NCBI GenBank assembly: GCA_001414485.1
Contig: LLEY01000123.1
Span: 62,001-126,000 of the forward strand
Reading direction: 5' to 3'
Origin: Calycina herbarum
Lineage: Eukaryota > Ascomycota > Leotiomycetes > Helotiales > Pezizellaceae
Length of the DNA: 64,000 nt
In this document: positions 43,800 through 54,143 of the stretch, piece by piece
How positions within the stretch are numbered: the first letter of the stretch is position 1
Layout of the letters: every line of letters starts with the position of its first letter
The notes under the pieces: model-generated
Database searches by the model: none
What the model was told of the DNA's origin: nothing
Seen by the model: only the letters and a program-made list of their open reading frames with translations
Translations under genes and position numbers: made by a program

Positions 43800-46020
43800 T
43801 ACCTCTCTCTTTTGAAAAAGCTTGTTCGTAAGCTTTGTATTACGACTGAATCGTTAGTAAGATAGTCGTAATCGTCTATACCGTCCTTCTACGCTCGTAT
43901 CTAGCTTTGTAAAGCTCTTAGCGGACCAGCGCGGGCTGGATTAGTAAGGTGAAAGTCGTGTATTTTATATAGATAATACTTAAAATTCGAGGCTAGATAC
44001 TACTATAGATCAGGGTCGTAGTCTAACTATTTAACCTTATAATAGAGCTTTCTACGAATTATCTTTATAGCTAAGACTTCTTCTACTTCTTACTCTTTCT
44101 AATCTATAACTTATATTAGTAGAGGTAGCTTATTTACCTATCTAGGTAATAGATCTATAATAGCTTTATAGAGTAGTAACAGGTGGAATATAGAGTATAT
44201 ATAGAAGTTGTCAGGGCTTGTAGCAAGTGCTGATGAATTGAACTACAGAAGCTGTCTATGTATAAGAAGATTCGATTGTCCTTTCCAAGCCAGAGTCCTT
44301 GCCAACTTATATACTCAGTCAGCTCATTCTAGAGGGTTCTGCCAAGAGTACTCTCGAAGGTTCTGTCACGTCCATGCGTTGCCAAGCGAGGTCACGTGAA
44401 TGCGTCGCTGGAGTACTCCGAGACTTATTCCACGGGTGTAACCCTTGACAGAAGTAGTCTAGTAATTCGAGCTAGAAAGAGTATTCTTTATAGATTATAA
44501 TCTAGATTAAACCCTCGTTTTATCTATCTAACTTATAGCTTAGCTAGTCTATCTTCTAATTATAAGTCGATATCTAAACAAAATCGTCTACGTTGAAGTC
44601 TACTACTCTTCGAGTCCGGTTTATAGACCTAGTATAGCGTTCTTATACTTTACTTACTAATTCCTTTACTATAGTCTAAGTGTTATATATTCTTTATACT
44701 AGTGTCTTTATATCTATCTAGTTCAGCTGTTCGTATATAGTTATAGGTTTATCTAGGCGATTCTAGTCGAAGAATATAGTAGCTACGTATCTATTAATTA
44801 CTTCGAAGAGCGAAAGCTCTCCTAGACTCTTATATAAAAGCGTAAGCTAGGCGTAGTCTAAAATAGAGACAAGTTCGCTCTAGTTATTCTAGTAGTAACT
44901 AATAAAAGGCTATAGACGTTAATTAATCTATTAGTTTATTATTTCAGTTTATCTATTAGTTTAAGAGTAGAAAGTAGTAGATAGCTTAAGCTTTATACTA
45001 AGGATTCCGTAGAATTCAAACTAGAAAGAAGAGACGAACTATTATCTATAGTCTAAAATAATACTTTATAAATAGCCGTAGATTCGATATATCTATATAA
45101 CGTATATTTAAGCTATATCTCGTATTATAACTGTCTTTAAATAGAGGATCGAGAATAATTACTTAGTTAGACGATCTATAACTACTTATAAAGTATTATA
45201 ACCTTATTTATTAGTAGAGAAAGACTTGTAGTCTATAGTAATATATTACTAGAGACGCTCTAGAACTAGTAATAGATATAAAAAGCTAGGTTTATAGTCG
45301 CGAGGTACTATAGTACGTCGACAGTCTTCGTAGTTACTAATATAGGTTTCTATAGACGTCTATAAACCTTTCTACTAGTATTTATAAGCGAGGATAGCTA
45401 CTATCTTTGTCTGTCTAGAGTAAGCTATAGAAACTTATATATAAGCCTTATGAATTAGGTCTGTTTATAAGATTTCTTAATCTAGAACTACGAGTCTCTT
45501 TTACTAAAGAAGTAATCCGTTCTCTATTATCTAGTTCTAGTCTCCGCGAGTAGCTTTCGTCTAGTCTTCTTCTAAGTCTAGAGAGTTATAGTTAGTAGTA
45601 AGTAACTAGTTAACAAGGTTAAGCGAAGGTTCTAAGGTAACTAGAGCTAGCGTTATAGAAGGTTCTAATTAGATAGTAATACGTAGATCTATCTAATTAG
45701 ATATAAGTAAGGTTTATTATCTTATAAATACTTTTAAGTCGTTTTATAAGCTAACGTCTTAGTCTTAGTATATTAGTATATCTATCTTTTTATTTTACTT
45801 ACTAGCTTAAAATATAATTATAAAGTAGAACTCTAATAGAAACTCTATCTATCTCGCTTACTACTAGTTTAAGGTTTTAGAGGTTATAAAGTACTCTAAA
45901 GCTTTATAATCGATAAAGACTTTAATCTAGGAGCTAGTTTAAGTAAGATCTACTTACTATTATCTAAAAGAGTATATAGTAGCTAATATCTCTTTATTAT
46001 AAATTTAGTAATTTAGCTTA
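43800..46020 (-). mobile_element. Gypsy pol remnant (minus strand), interrupted
   Basis: Coding-like sequence on the minus strand next to a Gypsy LTR. It ends at 46020 in an RNase H segment (rc of TCTCTTTATTATAAATTTAG, the LLAI-type motif region), where the Fot1-like element is inserted. Heavily mutated, with stops throughout. The host element is also interrupted by a solo LTR at 44209-44450. Confidence 0.5.
44209..44450. mobile_element. Solo LTR with 5-bp target duplication GAAGT
   Basis: A 242-bp unit starting TGTCAGGGCTTG and ending ACCCTTGACA, with inverted TGTCA/TGACA termini. It is flanked on both sides by GAAGT (44204-44208 and 44451-44455), a 5-bp duplication as left by LTR retrotransposons. 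Its base composition is clearly less AT-rich than the surroundings and it shows no RIP-like bias, so it entered after the surrounding sequence was mutated. The ORF inside it is not a gene. Confidence 0.8.
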
Positions 46021-47873
46021 ACGTTATCTATAAGCGAGTATAATATATAAGTGAATATAATACGGAATTATACGAGACACGTTACCTTAACTAAAACTCG
46101 AATACTACTATAACTAACGATGTAAAACAAAAGCGATAAAAGAAAAATTCTCCTAGCTAGTTAGACTATAGATCGTAACCGTGATTTAAGCGCTAGAGCC
46201 GCTGCTATAATCTATAAGGTCGATTATAGTATACTAGGTCGCCGACGATATAGTTAACCTTTATAATACGATTCTATATCTAAATCTTAAAAGCTTATAG
46301 ATCTAGAGAAGTTAGTAATAGTTTAATATATTCTTAACCTCGATATACGTGTATTTCCTTCTAGACTTACTAGTATAATAGATATAGTAAACCGACTACT
46401 TTATAACTATAACACGGTACTTATTAGTAGAAACTAGGCTTCTAACTTTATAAAGTAATAATAAGTCTTATAAACGTGTCTTTATTAGAAGTATAATTAC
46501 TAGAGAGCCTAATACGAAGACCTTAATACGATTTCTATATAGTTCTAACTAGTTTAAAATATAACTACTAAATATAGTATCTAAGATAAAGATATCTATA
46601 ACTTTAATAAGACGGGCTTTATAATAGGTATTATCTCGACAGGAATAGTAGTTATAAGTGCTAAAAGACGTAGAAAGCTGAAAATAGCTTAGTAAGGTAA
46701 TAGAGAATAGGTTATAGTTATTTAGAGTATTAGTTCCTATAGCTACGCGGTTCTCTCGTTTATTATCGTCGCTAGTAAATACTACCTCGCGCTATAGTAT
46801 AAAAATAGTAAATTACTAAAGGACTAGCGTATTACTATAAGCGATAACAGTTAGATAATAAATAAAAGAGGTTTAAATAGCTTTAGTACTTTAATAAGTA
46901 TACTAGAGATTAGATAATTAGAATATACTATCTACTTATTCTCGACAGCTACGAGAGCTACTACTTAACAGATTTTAAGCTTTATTATAAAGAGAATAAT
47001 ATTATTACTCTCTATATACCTCCTCATTCGTCTTATCTTCTTCAGCCTCTTAACGTTAGTTATTTTAGCCTACTAAAGCAGGTATATAGTCGGTATATTA
47101 AAGATATAATACGGAGATATATTATATATATTATAAAAGCCGACTTTTTACCTGCTTTCTATATTACGTTCTAGTAAGCTATAACGCTAATAAATATTCA
47201 AGAGAGCTTCTAAGAAGCTAGGCTTATTCTATTTAATCTAGAAAGTATAATATCTCTACTAGATATTAAGCTACGTATACTAATACTCTCTAAATCAGCT
47301 ATTAACCTACCTCTATAGGTTTTAAAGACCTTGAATAATCTAATTAAAGCGACTTTATAATATGAATTCCTAAAATCTTATATTTCTATATATTAAAACA
47401 GCTCGTCGACTTTAATTTTCTAGGTAATTAACTAATTTACAAAAGAGATATATAGAATAATATACTAGGTTATATTATTAAAGACAGAGGTCTAGGACCT
47501 TCGAGAGGTAAATAAAACCCTAAGCGTTAAAGAGCTAGAAAGACACGTGTCTATTAAGGAGGAATATTAACTTTATAAGAGAAGTAGAACCTTTTATTCT
47601 AGAAGAATATCTAGAGTACTATATAATAGGAAGAGAATAAAGAGAGAGAGGTAGCTACTATACTCTAACTAAGAGAATAACGCTATAAACGATATAGTAA
47701 TACTAGTTATAATATACGTACCTGTGAAATTAATATTAATATATCTAAAGAGAAGGAATTAGAGTAGTTTTAATTAATTTTGTTTATTATAGATAGTTAA
47801 TTATAATTTTTATTAGAGTAGTACGATTCTATGTTATATTCACTTATATATTATACTCGCTTATAGATAACGT
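46021..47873 (+). mobile_element. Fot1/pogo-like DNA transposon, full length, inactive
   Basis: Both ends carry a 40-bp inverted repeat, identical as read: ACGTTATCTATAAGCGAGTA and onward to AAGTGAATATAA. TA flanks both ends (46019-46020 and 47874-47875), the Tc1/mariner-pogo target duplication. The plus-strand frame, broken by stops, follows a pogo transposase: a helix-turn-helix part near 46.15-46.4 kb, then IYNFNKTGFI (near 46590), where FDETGF is expected, so the catalytic Asp is Asn and the Glu is Lys. GNREWVIVI, KADFLPAF and FNLESIISLLDIKLR follow. The element sits inside older Gypsy sequence. Confidence 0.85.
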
Positions 47874-47875
47874 TA

Positions 47876-48860
47876 ATATATTTTATAAGCGAGTTAGCTA
47901 CCTAAGCGAGCTAGCTACTTTTCAAACTTTATAATAATTATTAACTTCTAGTTATATTATCTCTACTAAATAACATCTAAATATCTTCTAACGAAAACAA
48001 GATTAACTTAGCTATTTAAGTACTTAAAAAAGACGTATTAATTACTTAATAAAGTGTTACAAAGGCTTATAATACCCCTCGATCTACTATTTCAAGCTAA
48101 TACGCTAGAATCTAACTAAGACGCGATTATAAGCCTAATTTAAAGAAACTTACAAAGCTAGAAAAGGAGGCGATAATTAGATATATATTAGAGTAGGATT
48201 CGAGAGAGTTTTTATCTATAAAGGATATAGTATAAGATATAGCTAATAATGTCGATATAATATTCAGTGAATAGTACTATATATAACGTCTACTATATAT
48301 AACTTCCTCGCTTAGTAAGAAAGGCAGGCATTTAAGTAGAACTAAGTATAAACTATACTCTGTATATATCAACGATAGTTATAACGATAATATACTCTTT
48401 TTATATCATGTTATTAACTACTAAGTTAAACTAACAAATAACTTACTAAAGAAGTATAATAGATAGCTTATAAATAGAAACTAGCTAGACAACTTTATTC
48501 AGCGTATACCTAAGCTAAAAACTTAATAGAGTCGTTCTTATAATTATTAGTAAGCTTTAACTAAAGATCCGCGGATTATTAGTCTATAGTTTATACTTAT
48601 ATAGTTATTTAAGAATAAATATAGTATTATAGACGAGAATATATATAATTTTAATAAGACTAGTTTTATAATAGATATTATATTATCTTAGCTTATTATT
48701 ATAAGTTTAGAGATATATAGAAGACGTAAAAAAGTTTAGCTAGGTAATCGCGAATAGGTTATAGTTATTTAAGAAGTAGTCTTATTTCTAGTATAAGTAT
48801 TATATTCTACTATTACTTTCTTAACTACTACTAATAACCGGTTAACGTAGTAGTTTTATT
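47876..48860 (+). mobile_element. Second Fot1/pogo-like copy, truncated
   Basis: Plus-strand fragments: LKKDVLIT, AYNTPRSTISS, DYKPNLKKLTKLEKEAIIRYILE, then after an interruption DNFIQRIPKLKT and DENIYNFNKTSFII. The order is that of a pogo transposase; again NKT stands where DET is expected. The frame is split by a solo LTR at 48250-48436, and the rest of the C-terminal half is missing at about 48860, where Gypsy sequence begins. Confidence 0.75.
48250..48436. mobile_element. Solo LTR with 5-bp duplication AATAA, inside the second Fot1 copy
   Basis: A 187-bp unit from TGTCGATATA to AACTAACA. AATAA stands on both sides (48245-48249 and 48437-48441). It is related to the LTR of the Copia element at 49546: both share the block TAATATACTCTTTTTATATC. 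The Fot1 frame resumes on the far side, so this is a nested insertion. The sequence is partly mutated. Confidence 0.75.
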
Positions 48861-49545
48861 TTATCCTTTATAAAGTTTAATAGACCTCTTAATAGCTATA
48901 AGCTAGTATTCTATATTATTCTTATATAAAGTCTTTTACTAAATTATCTAGTATAAATGTTTTATTATTATATAAGATAAGTCTATTTTTTATCTCTTTA
49001 CTTTAAATACCTAAGAGAACTCTTCTCTATATTCTTAGTTTAAGAGCTCTTTTAATTCTATTATACTAAGGCTCTCTTAGATTAAATACGTAAGTAACTA
49101 TAATTTTATAAATTATTAGTATTAAGTTACTATTATTATTATACTTTAGTATAGCTATACTAATATACTATTTATTATCTTTATATCCTAGCTTCTAGCT
49201 TAATATATTAGCTTATATATTACTTATACTACTAATATATCGAATAATTATCTTAAATCTAGCTAAGGCTTTAGACTATCTAACTAAGCGTCTAGTAATA
49301 AGTTCCTTAGTTATTATAAATGTTTTTAGGTTTAAATAATTAGTAAGTACTATTACTAGATACTTTATACTTTAGAGGTAAATTCTCTAGTTTTTAAGAG
49401 CTAAAACAATAGCTAATAGTTCTTTATTATAGATACTATAGTTTTATTAAGCTAAGTTAAATATTTTAGAAAAATATGTTATAAGTATTAGTTTTCCTTT
49501 TTCGTTTAGTTATAAATATATAGTATCTACTACTATATCTAAGGT
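48860..49545 (-). mobile_element. Gypsy RNase H remnant (minus strand)
   Basis: The reverse complement reads, with stops, SIIKNYLLF, ALKNWREFTSK-like, LRNLLLDALD and SLKP, matching the Gypsy RNase H region (NY..YDKELLAIV, LKNWR, DHLNLKTF, TRRQVRWSEALA). It ends at the Copia LTR. No LTR of its own was found. Confidence 0.55.
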
Positions 49546-49875
49546 TGTCGGCATAATAATAAGCGAGTAGCGCTTCACGTGACCTTCTCGCTTAAGGTCT
49601 ATTTAAGTAAACCGAGTAGCTAACTTTACTCGGTATATACGAACGATAATATACTCTTTTTATATCATGCTATTAGCCACCAAGTCATACTAACACTGAT
49701 CAGTGTCGCGCGCACAGATCAGAAAAACTGACTATACGTATCGCGGTTCTCGGAATCGTAAGCTTACGTACAGTTACGTAGTTGTGTAAAGTAGACTTCT
49801 CTTCTCGGAAGAGACTCCTTCTACTGGTTACACCCCCGACAATACTACTACAAACTCTGGGACTTATAGTACAGT

Positions 49876-50093
49876 TATAACAACCTTGTAACCTCTCCGA
49901 ATTACAACACTCTTACAACCTTGCAACCTCTCCAAATTGCAACACCCTTACGACCTTGTAACCTCTTCGACTTGTAATACACCCTTACAACCTTGCAACC
50001 TCTCCGAATTACAACACCCTTACGACCTTGCAACGTCTTCGACTTACAATACATCCTTATAACCTTACAACCTCTTCGACTTGTAATACCACC
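49876..50093 (+). repeat. Tandem array of about six 35-38 bp units
   Basis: Units of the form TTACAACCTTGCAACCTCTC then CGAATTACAACACCC, alternating with TTACGACCTTGTAACCTCTT and CGACTTGTAATACACCC. They lie in the leader of the Copia element. The two unit forms alternate, which points to a two-unit (about 72-bp) duplication. Confidence 0.75.
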
Positions 50094-50135
50094 CTATATG
50101 CAACCGCTCTTAGAAAGAGCGGCTATTATACAAGG

Positions 50136-50270
50136 ACAATTCACCCGATTTTGGTGACTTACAAAAGCACTAAAACAACAAGACAATTCACCGATTTTGG
50201 TAACTTACAAAAGCACCAAAACAACAAGACAATTCACCCGGTCTTAGTAACTCACAAGCACTAAAAGCAA
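50136..50270 (+). repeat. Tandem array of three 46-47 bp units
   Basis: Units start ACAATTCACCCGATTTTGGT and continue with ACTTACAAAAGCACTAAAAC and AACAAG. The third unit is more diverged. The array lies just before the Copia polyprotein. Confidence 0.75.
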
Positions 50271-53200
50271 CACACGTCTAGTCACCTAACAACACTAGAA
50301 ACCCCTCGATACCATAGCACCACCACTATAGTAGGTTGAGGATAAGGAAGCCACGGCTTATATAAGTAAGAAGATAGAGGATTACAACGTCGATGATATA
50401 GATAACGATTATCTATAGGAAGTATACTGTATAGACTTTGAAGATTAGCCTAAATCAAAGTTCGTAGGTATAGTAAGAAACACTCTTATTATAATATATA
50501 AGCTACTACGTAATAGAGGCGTATAGGTAGAGATAGATAGACATAAGACACTTATACCAAGAGTACTCTATAATATAGCTTAAGAGGTTAACCGAACAGA
50601 ATAGACTATTAAGAAGCTAAGACAACAAGTTATCAAGGATTAAACCAAGTTAAAAGAGATAGCTATAAGATATATATATATTAAAGCTTACCCTGACCGA
50701 TTCCTAGAGATTAGTTAAGGAACTGTAGTATACGCTTCTAATATTCCTATCCCTATAACACCACTAGCAGCTTTTGTAACCTAGAACGCTTTTGCAACCC
50801 AGAACGCTTTTATAACCTAGAACGCTCTTATAAACCAGCCAGCGGCTCTTGTAACCTACAACCAAACTAGCTATCCTAGCAACCAGAATAGCTAGATAAG
50901 CAACCCGGCTTTTACACTTAGTAACCTTATAAAGTCATACTCGGACGAACAAAAGTACGGCAGTAAGAGAGACAACTTCAAGCTTAAGTCAAGGATATTC
51001 AAGGATATATATAATCGTTATAGTATATCACCCTTAGTATATAACCTTGCCTTCTCGATTGTGCTTAAGAGTTAGACATCGAACCACTTTTACACCAGCG
51101 TCTTTAAGAAAGGAACAGATCAATCGTACGAAGTTCTTTCTACTACTATCTAATTATACTTTAAGAATAAGCTATACTTAAGAGGTTAATCCTCTAAGTA
51201 GAATCGTGTTATATTCTTATAAACCAAAGCTAAGCTGGAATATTCAGAAAAGACACCTAGCTAGTACTTTAAGAAGATGCTATCTAAATTAGAAGAACTT
51301 CGCTATAGACTTCCTAAGGATATACAAAGTAATAGATAATTAGCTAATAAGCTGCTTATTATATACGAGGAAGCACTAGAATACTAAAGTATATACTCGA
51401 CCTTACTATAAAACTCGTTACTTCAAAGTACTATTACTCTTTTAAGAAGCTCTATTCGTAATTACGAAGTAAGCCACGTATTAAATACTAAGACTTTAAT
51501 AACCGATCGTCACTTTTATAAGTATAACAATTCTAGTAATTCTCATAGCTACTAGTACAAAGGCAAGAGTAACAAGTATTATATATATAGAAAGGAAGGC
51601 CACCGATTCTAGAACTATACTTAAGAAGAGCAGGATCGTCACTTTACTAAATAGTAAAAGAATAACAGAACTAACTTCCGTAGAAAGGATAGTAGCTTTA
51701 TTAAGAAGATCTACTATACTTATATTACTAGTGTCGAATATATAGAAGAAGAAGATATAGCTAAAACACTTTAGACAATAGTAATAGAGGATAGTAGAAG
51801 TGATTTAGATAGTAACGTTATCTACTACGAGGTTATCTACTACTTAATTACTTCTATTAGATATATTAATAATTCAAGTATATAAACTCTTACTACTAGT
51901 TTAATAAACCTAGTATAAGATCACGCTTCTACTAGATTTACTCTACTACTAATTCCAGATACTATATTCTATAAGTTTATAGAAGAAGTATTTATATCTA
52001 CTACTAAGAAGTATATACGAGACCACTTCTTTAGAGTTATAATCGATACTAGCGTAGGAGGAAAGTTAAGTATATAATATAAGTAGTACTTAGTATATAC
52101 TAAACACGTCTAGAATATCTCTATTAACGAAAGTACTAAAGGCTAGATTAGTATATAATTTAGTAAAGGTTATACTACTTCCTTAGGATCGATTATAATT
52201 AGTATACTAATCAGCTATACGGAATTCTATATTATATACTTAGATATACCTTTTATTATATATATCGACAATATAGACCGTTTATACGTCTTACTTAATA
52301 ATCTCTAGAACGTTCTTATTTAAGAAGATAGAAAGAGTTAAGAAGTAGAACGTTTTAGGATTATATAACGATTTAGACACTCTTTTCTACTCTAGAATAA
52401 GGCTGTATATAACCTTATATAAGAATCCCTATATTACCTTATAGATGTCGATATTAGGCGTCTCTATAAGCGCTTTAGTCACCTATCTATACTACGCTTA
52501 TAGTGTATACTCGAGTATACCGGTTACGATATCGAGTAAGGTATTCTATAACATCTTACTAAATACTATAAGTATTACTAAAAGCATAGAAAGTTACCTA
52601 GCCGATTCAAATTTACGCTCTATAACGATATTAAGTTTAATTATAATATAATCATAGATATCTTCTTTTTAGAAGAGAAACCTATATTATATATTATAGA
52701 TCAAGGAACTCGATACTAATCTAGAGAGTTTCTACTAGATATAAGTATAAAGAGTGCCTAGAAGATCTTCTAAAAGAGTTAGATTAATACCTATTTAGAA
52801 CCTCTCGACTATATTACTATAGACGTTAGAAAGAACTTCGTTATAAAGGAATTCAAGAGATATACTAATTCTATAGGAATTAAAGTTAAAACTGTACTAG
52901 TAGAAGTATATAACTCTATTAGTATAGTAGAACGATACTATAGACCGATTCGCTATATTTACTTAATTATCTAGGAATAATAACCTAGTCTTATAAAGAC
53001 CTCTGCCCTCTAAATAGCTTTTAAAGCTATTAACGATATAGTAGGACCTGACGGTTTAGTACCTACTTTACTTGTTTATAGTACCTACTTCTATATAGCT
53101 GAGAATAATACCTCTTCGTATATAATTTCCTAGAGATCTAAGACGTATAAGAAAGCTACTAAGGAAGCACGTAAGTTACTCGCTAAGCGATAAGTTAATA

Positions 53201-53909
53201 ATACTCTTAATACTCGGAATAGTCTCTTACCTAGTAGAATTAAGGAATTACTACTAAACTCTAAAGTACTCGTCTAGTATAAGTATAAAAAGTACTAGAC
53301 CGGCCTCTTTTTATTATAAGAAATCGAAAATAAGAACTATATTATATTACTACTAAGTAGTTCTATAAGATTTAGATCTACTATAGTAAAGCTATACTTT
53401 AAAGAAGTCTTTAAAAACTCTAGAATAGCACCGGCGGTTAGAGATATTTCTAGAATAACACCGTCGTTTAAGACAATACTACAATCCTATAAAGATAGAA
53501 TAGACAATAGAACTAAGCCTTAAGAAGAGCCTTAATCTCGCCTATAAACTCGATACCAACTTTACTAGACATAGGTATAATAAGATAACCTTACTAATTC
53601 TCTAGAATCAATAGTAGAACTAGTCTAGAAGCGTAGATAAGAAAGACTACGAAAGCACCTAAAACTACAAAATAAGACTTTTAAGACCCTGTTTTAAGAG
53701 ATAGACGCTTTTATTAATAAAACTAAGAGCTACGTTACTATTAGCGATATCGAGACTTTCCTCTCTTCTATTAAAGAGGAATACGATATTAAAGTATTCG
53801 TAGCTAATAATAGTATAATATACGTCGAGTTATAACAGAAGGAAGTTAATAGACTAACTAATTAAGACGTCTTTAAGACCGTTACCTAGGATAACCTGTC
53901 TTCTAATAC

Positions 53910-54143
53910 TGTGACGACACGCATAGCTGATGGACCGCGCACGAATGCACGACTACGCCTGGTGTAAGTTAGGCACTGTAGAACTGTCTATTCGAGGATT
54001 CTAAGCTAAGGAGAGAAGAGAAGAAAGGACAGAAGCTTAGGAGCTGGAAGCTCTTTAAATACAGGAGGTGTGCCAAGCACATCTGCTTAGCGAGTTCTAG
54101 CCAGGGGCTGGTCTAAAGCATAGTAGCGGTGAGAACCGTTATA
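53910..54143 (-). repeat. 3' LTR of Gypsy chromovirus
   Basis: 234 bp from TGTGACGACACG to CCGTTATA, where CCGTGACA would be the unmutated end. It reads directly into the reversed polypurine tract CCCCCTCTTTTGAAAAG. No matching right-hand LTR was found. Confidence 0.6.

Larger units (their letters stand above)
49546..53909 (+). mobile_element. Copia (Ty1-type) retrotransposon, 3' truncated, RIP-damaged
   Basis: An LTR of about 150 bp (49546-49695, TGTCGGCATA to ACTAACA) opens the element; it matches the solo LTR at 48250. A leader with two tandem arrays follows (49876-50270). The plus-strand polyprotein can be followed with stops: a gag-like part (EQKYGSKRDNFKLKSRIFKDIYNRY, about 50.96 kb), the zinc knuckle near 51574 (YYIYRKEGH where C-x2-C is expected), and integrase near 52.7-52.95 kb (FVIKEFKRYTNSIGIKVKTV, ERYYRPIRYIYLI). 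The element ends at 53909, where the Gypsy LTR begins, before a clear reverse transcriptase is reached. Confidence 0.7.

Noticed and set aside
44208..44399. 63-codon open frame as a gene
   Set aside because: It lies entirely in the solo LTR and has no protein features.
49546..49841. A 296-bp LTR from TGTCGG to CCGACA for the Copia element
   Set aside because: The solo LTR at 48250-48436 ends at the ACTAACA sequence with a clean duplication, which fixes the LTR end at 49695. The CCGACA end is then coincidence.
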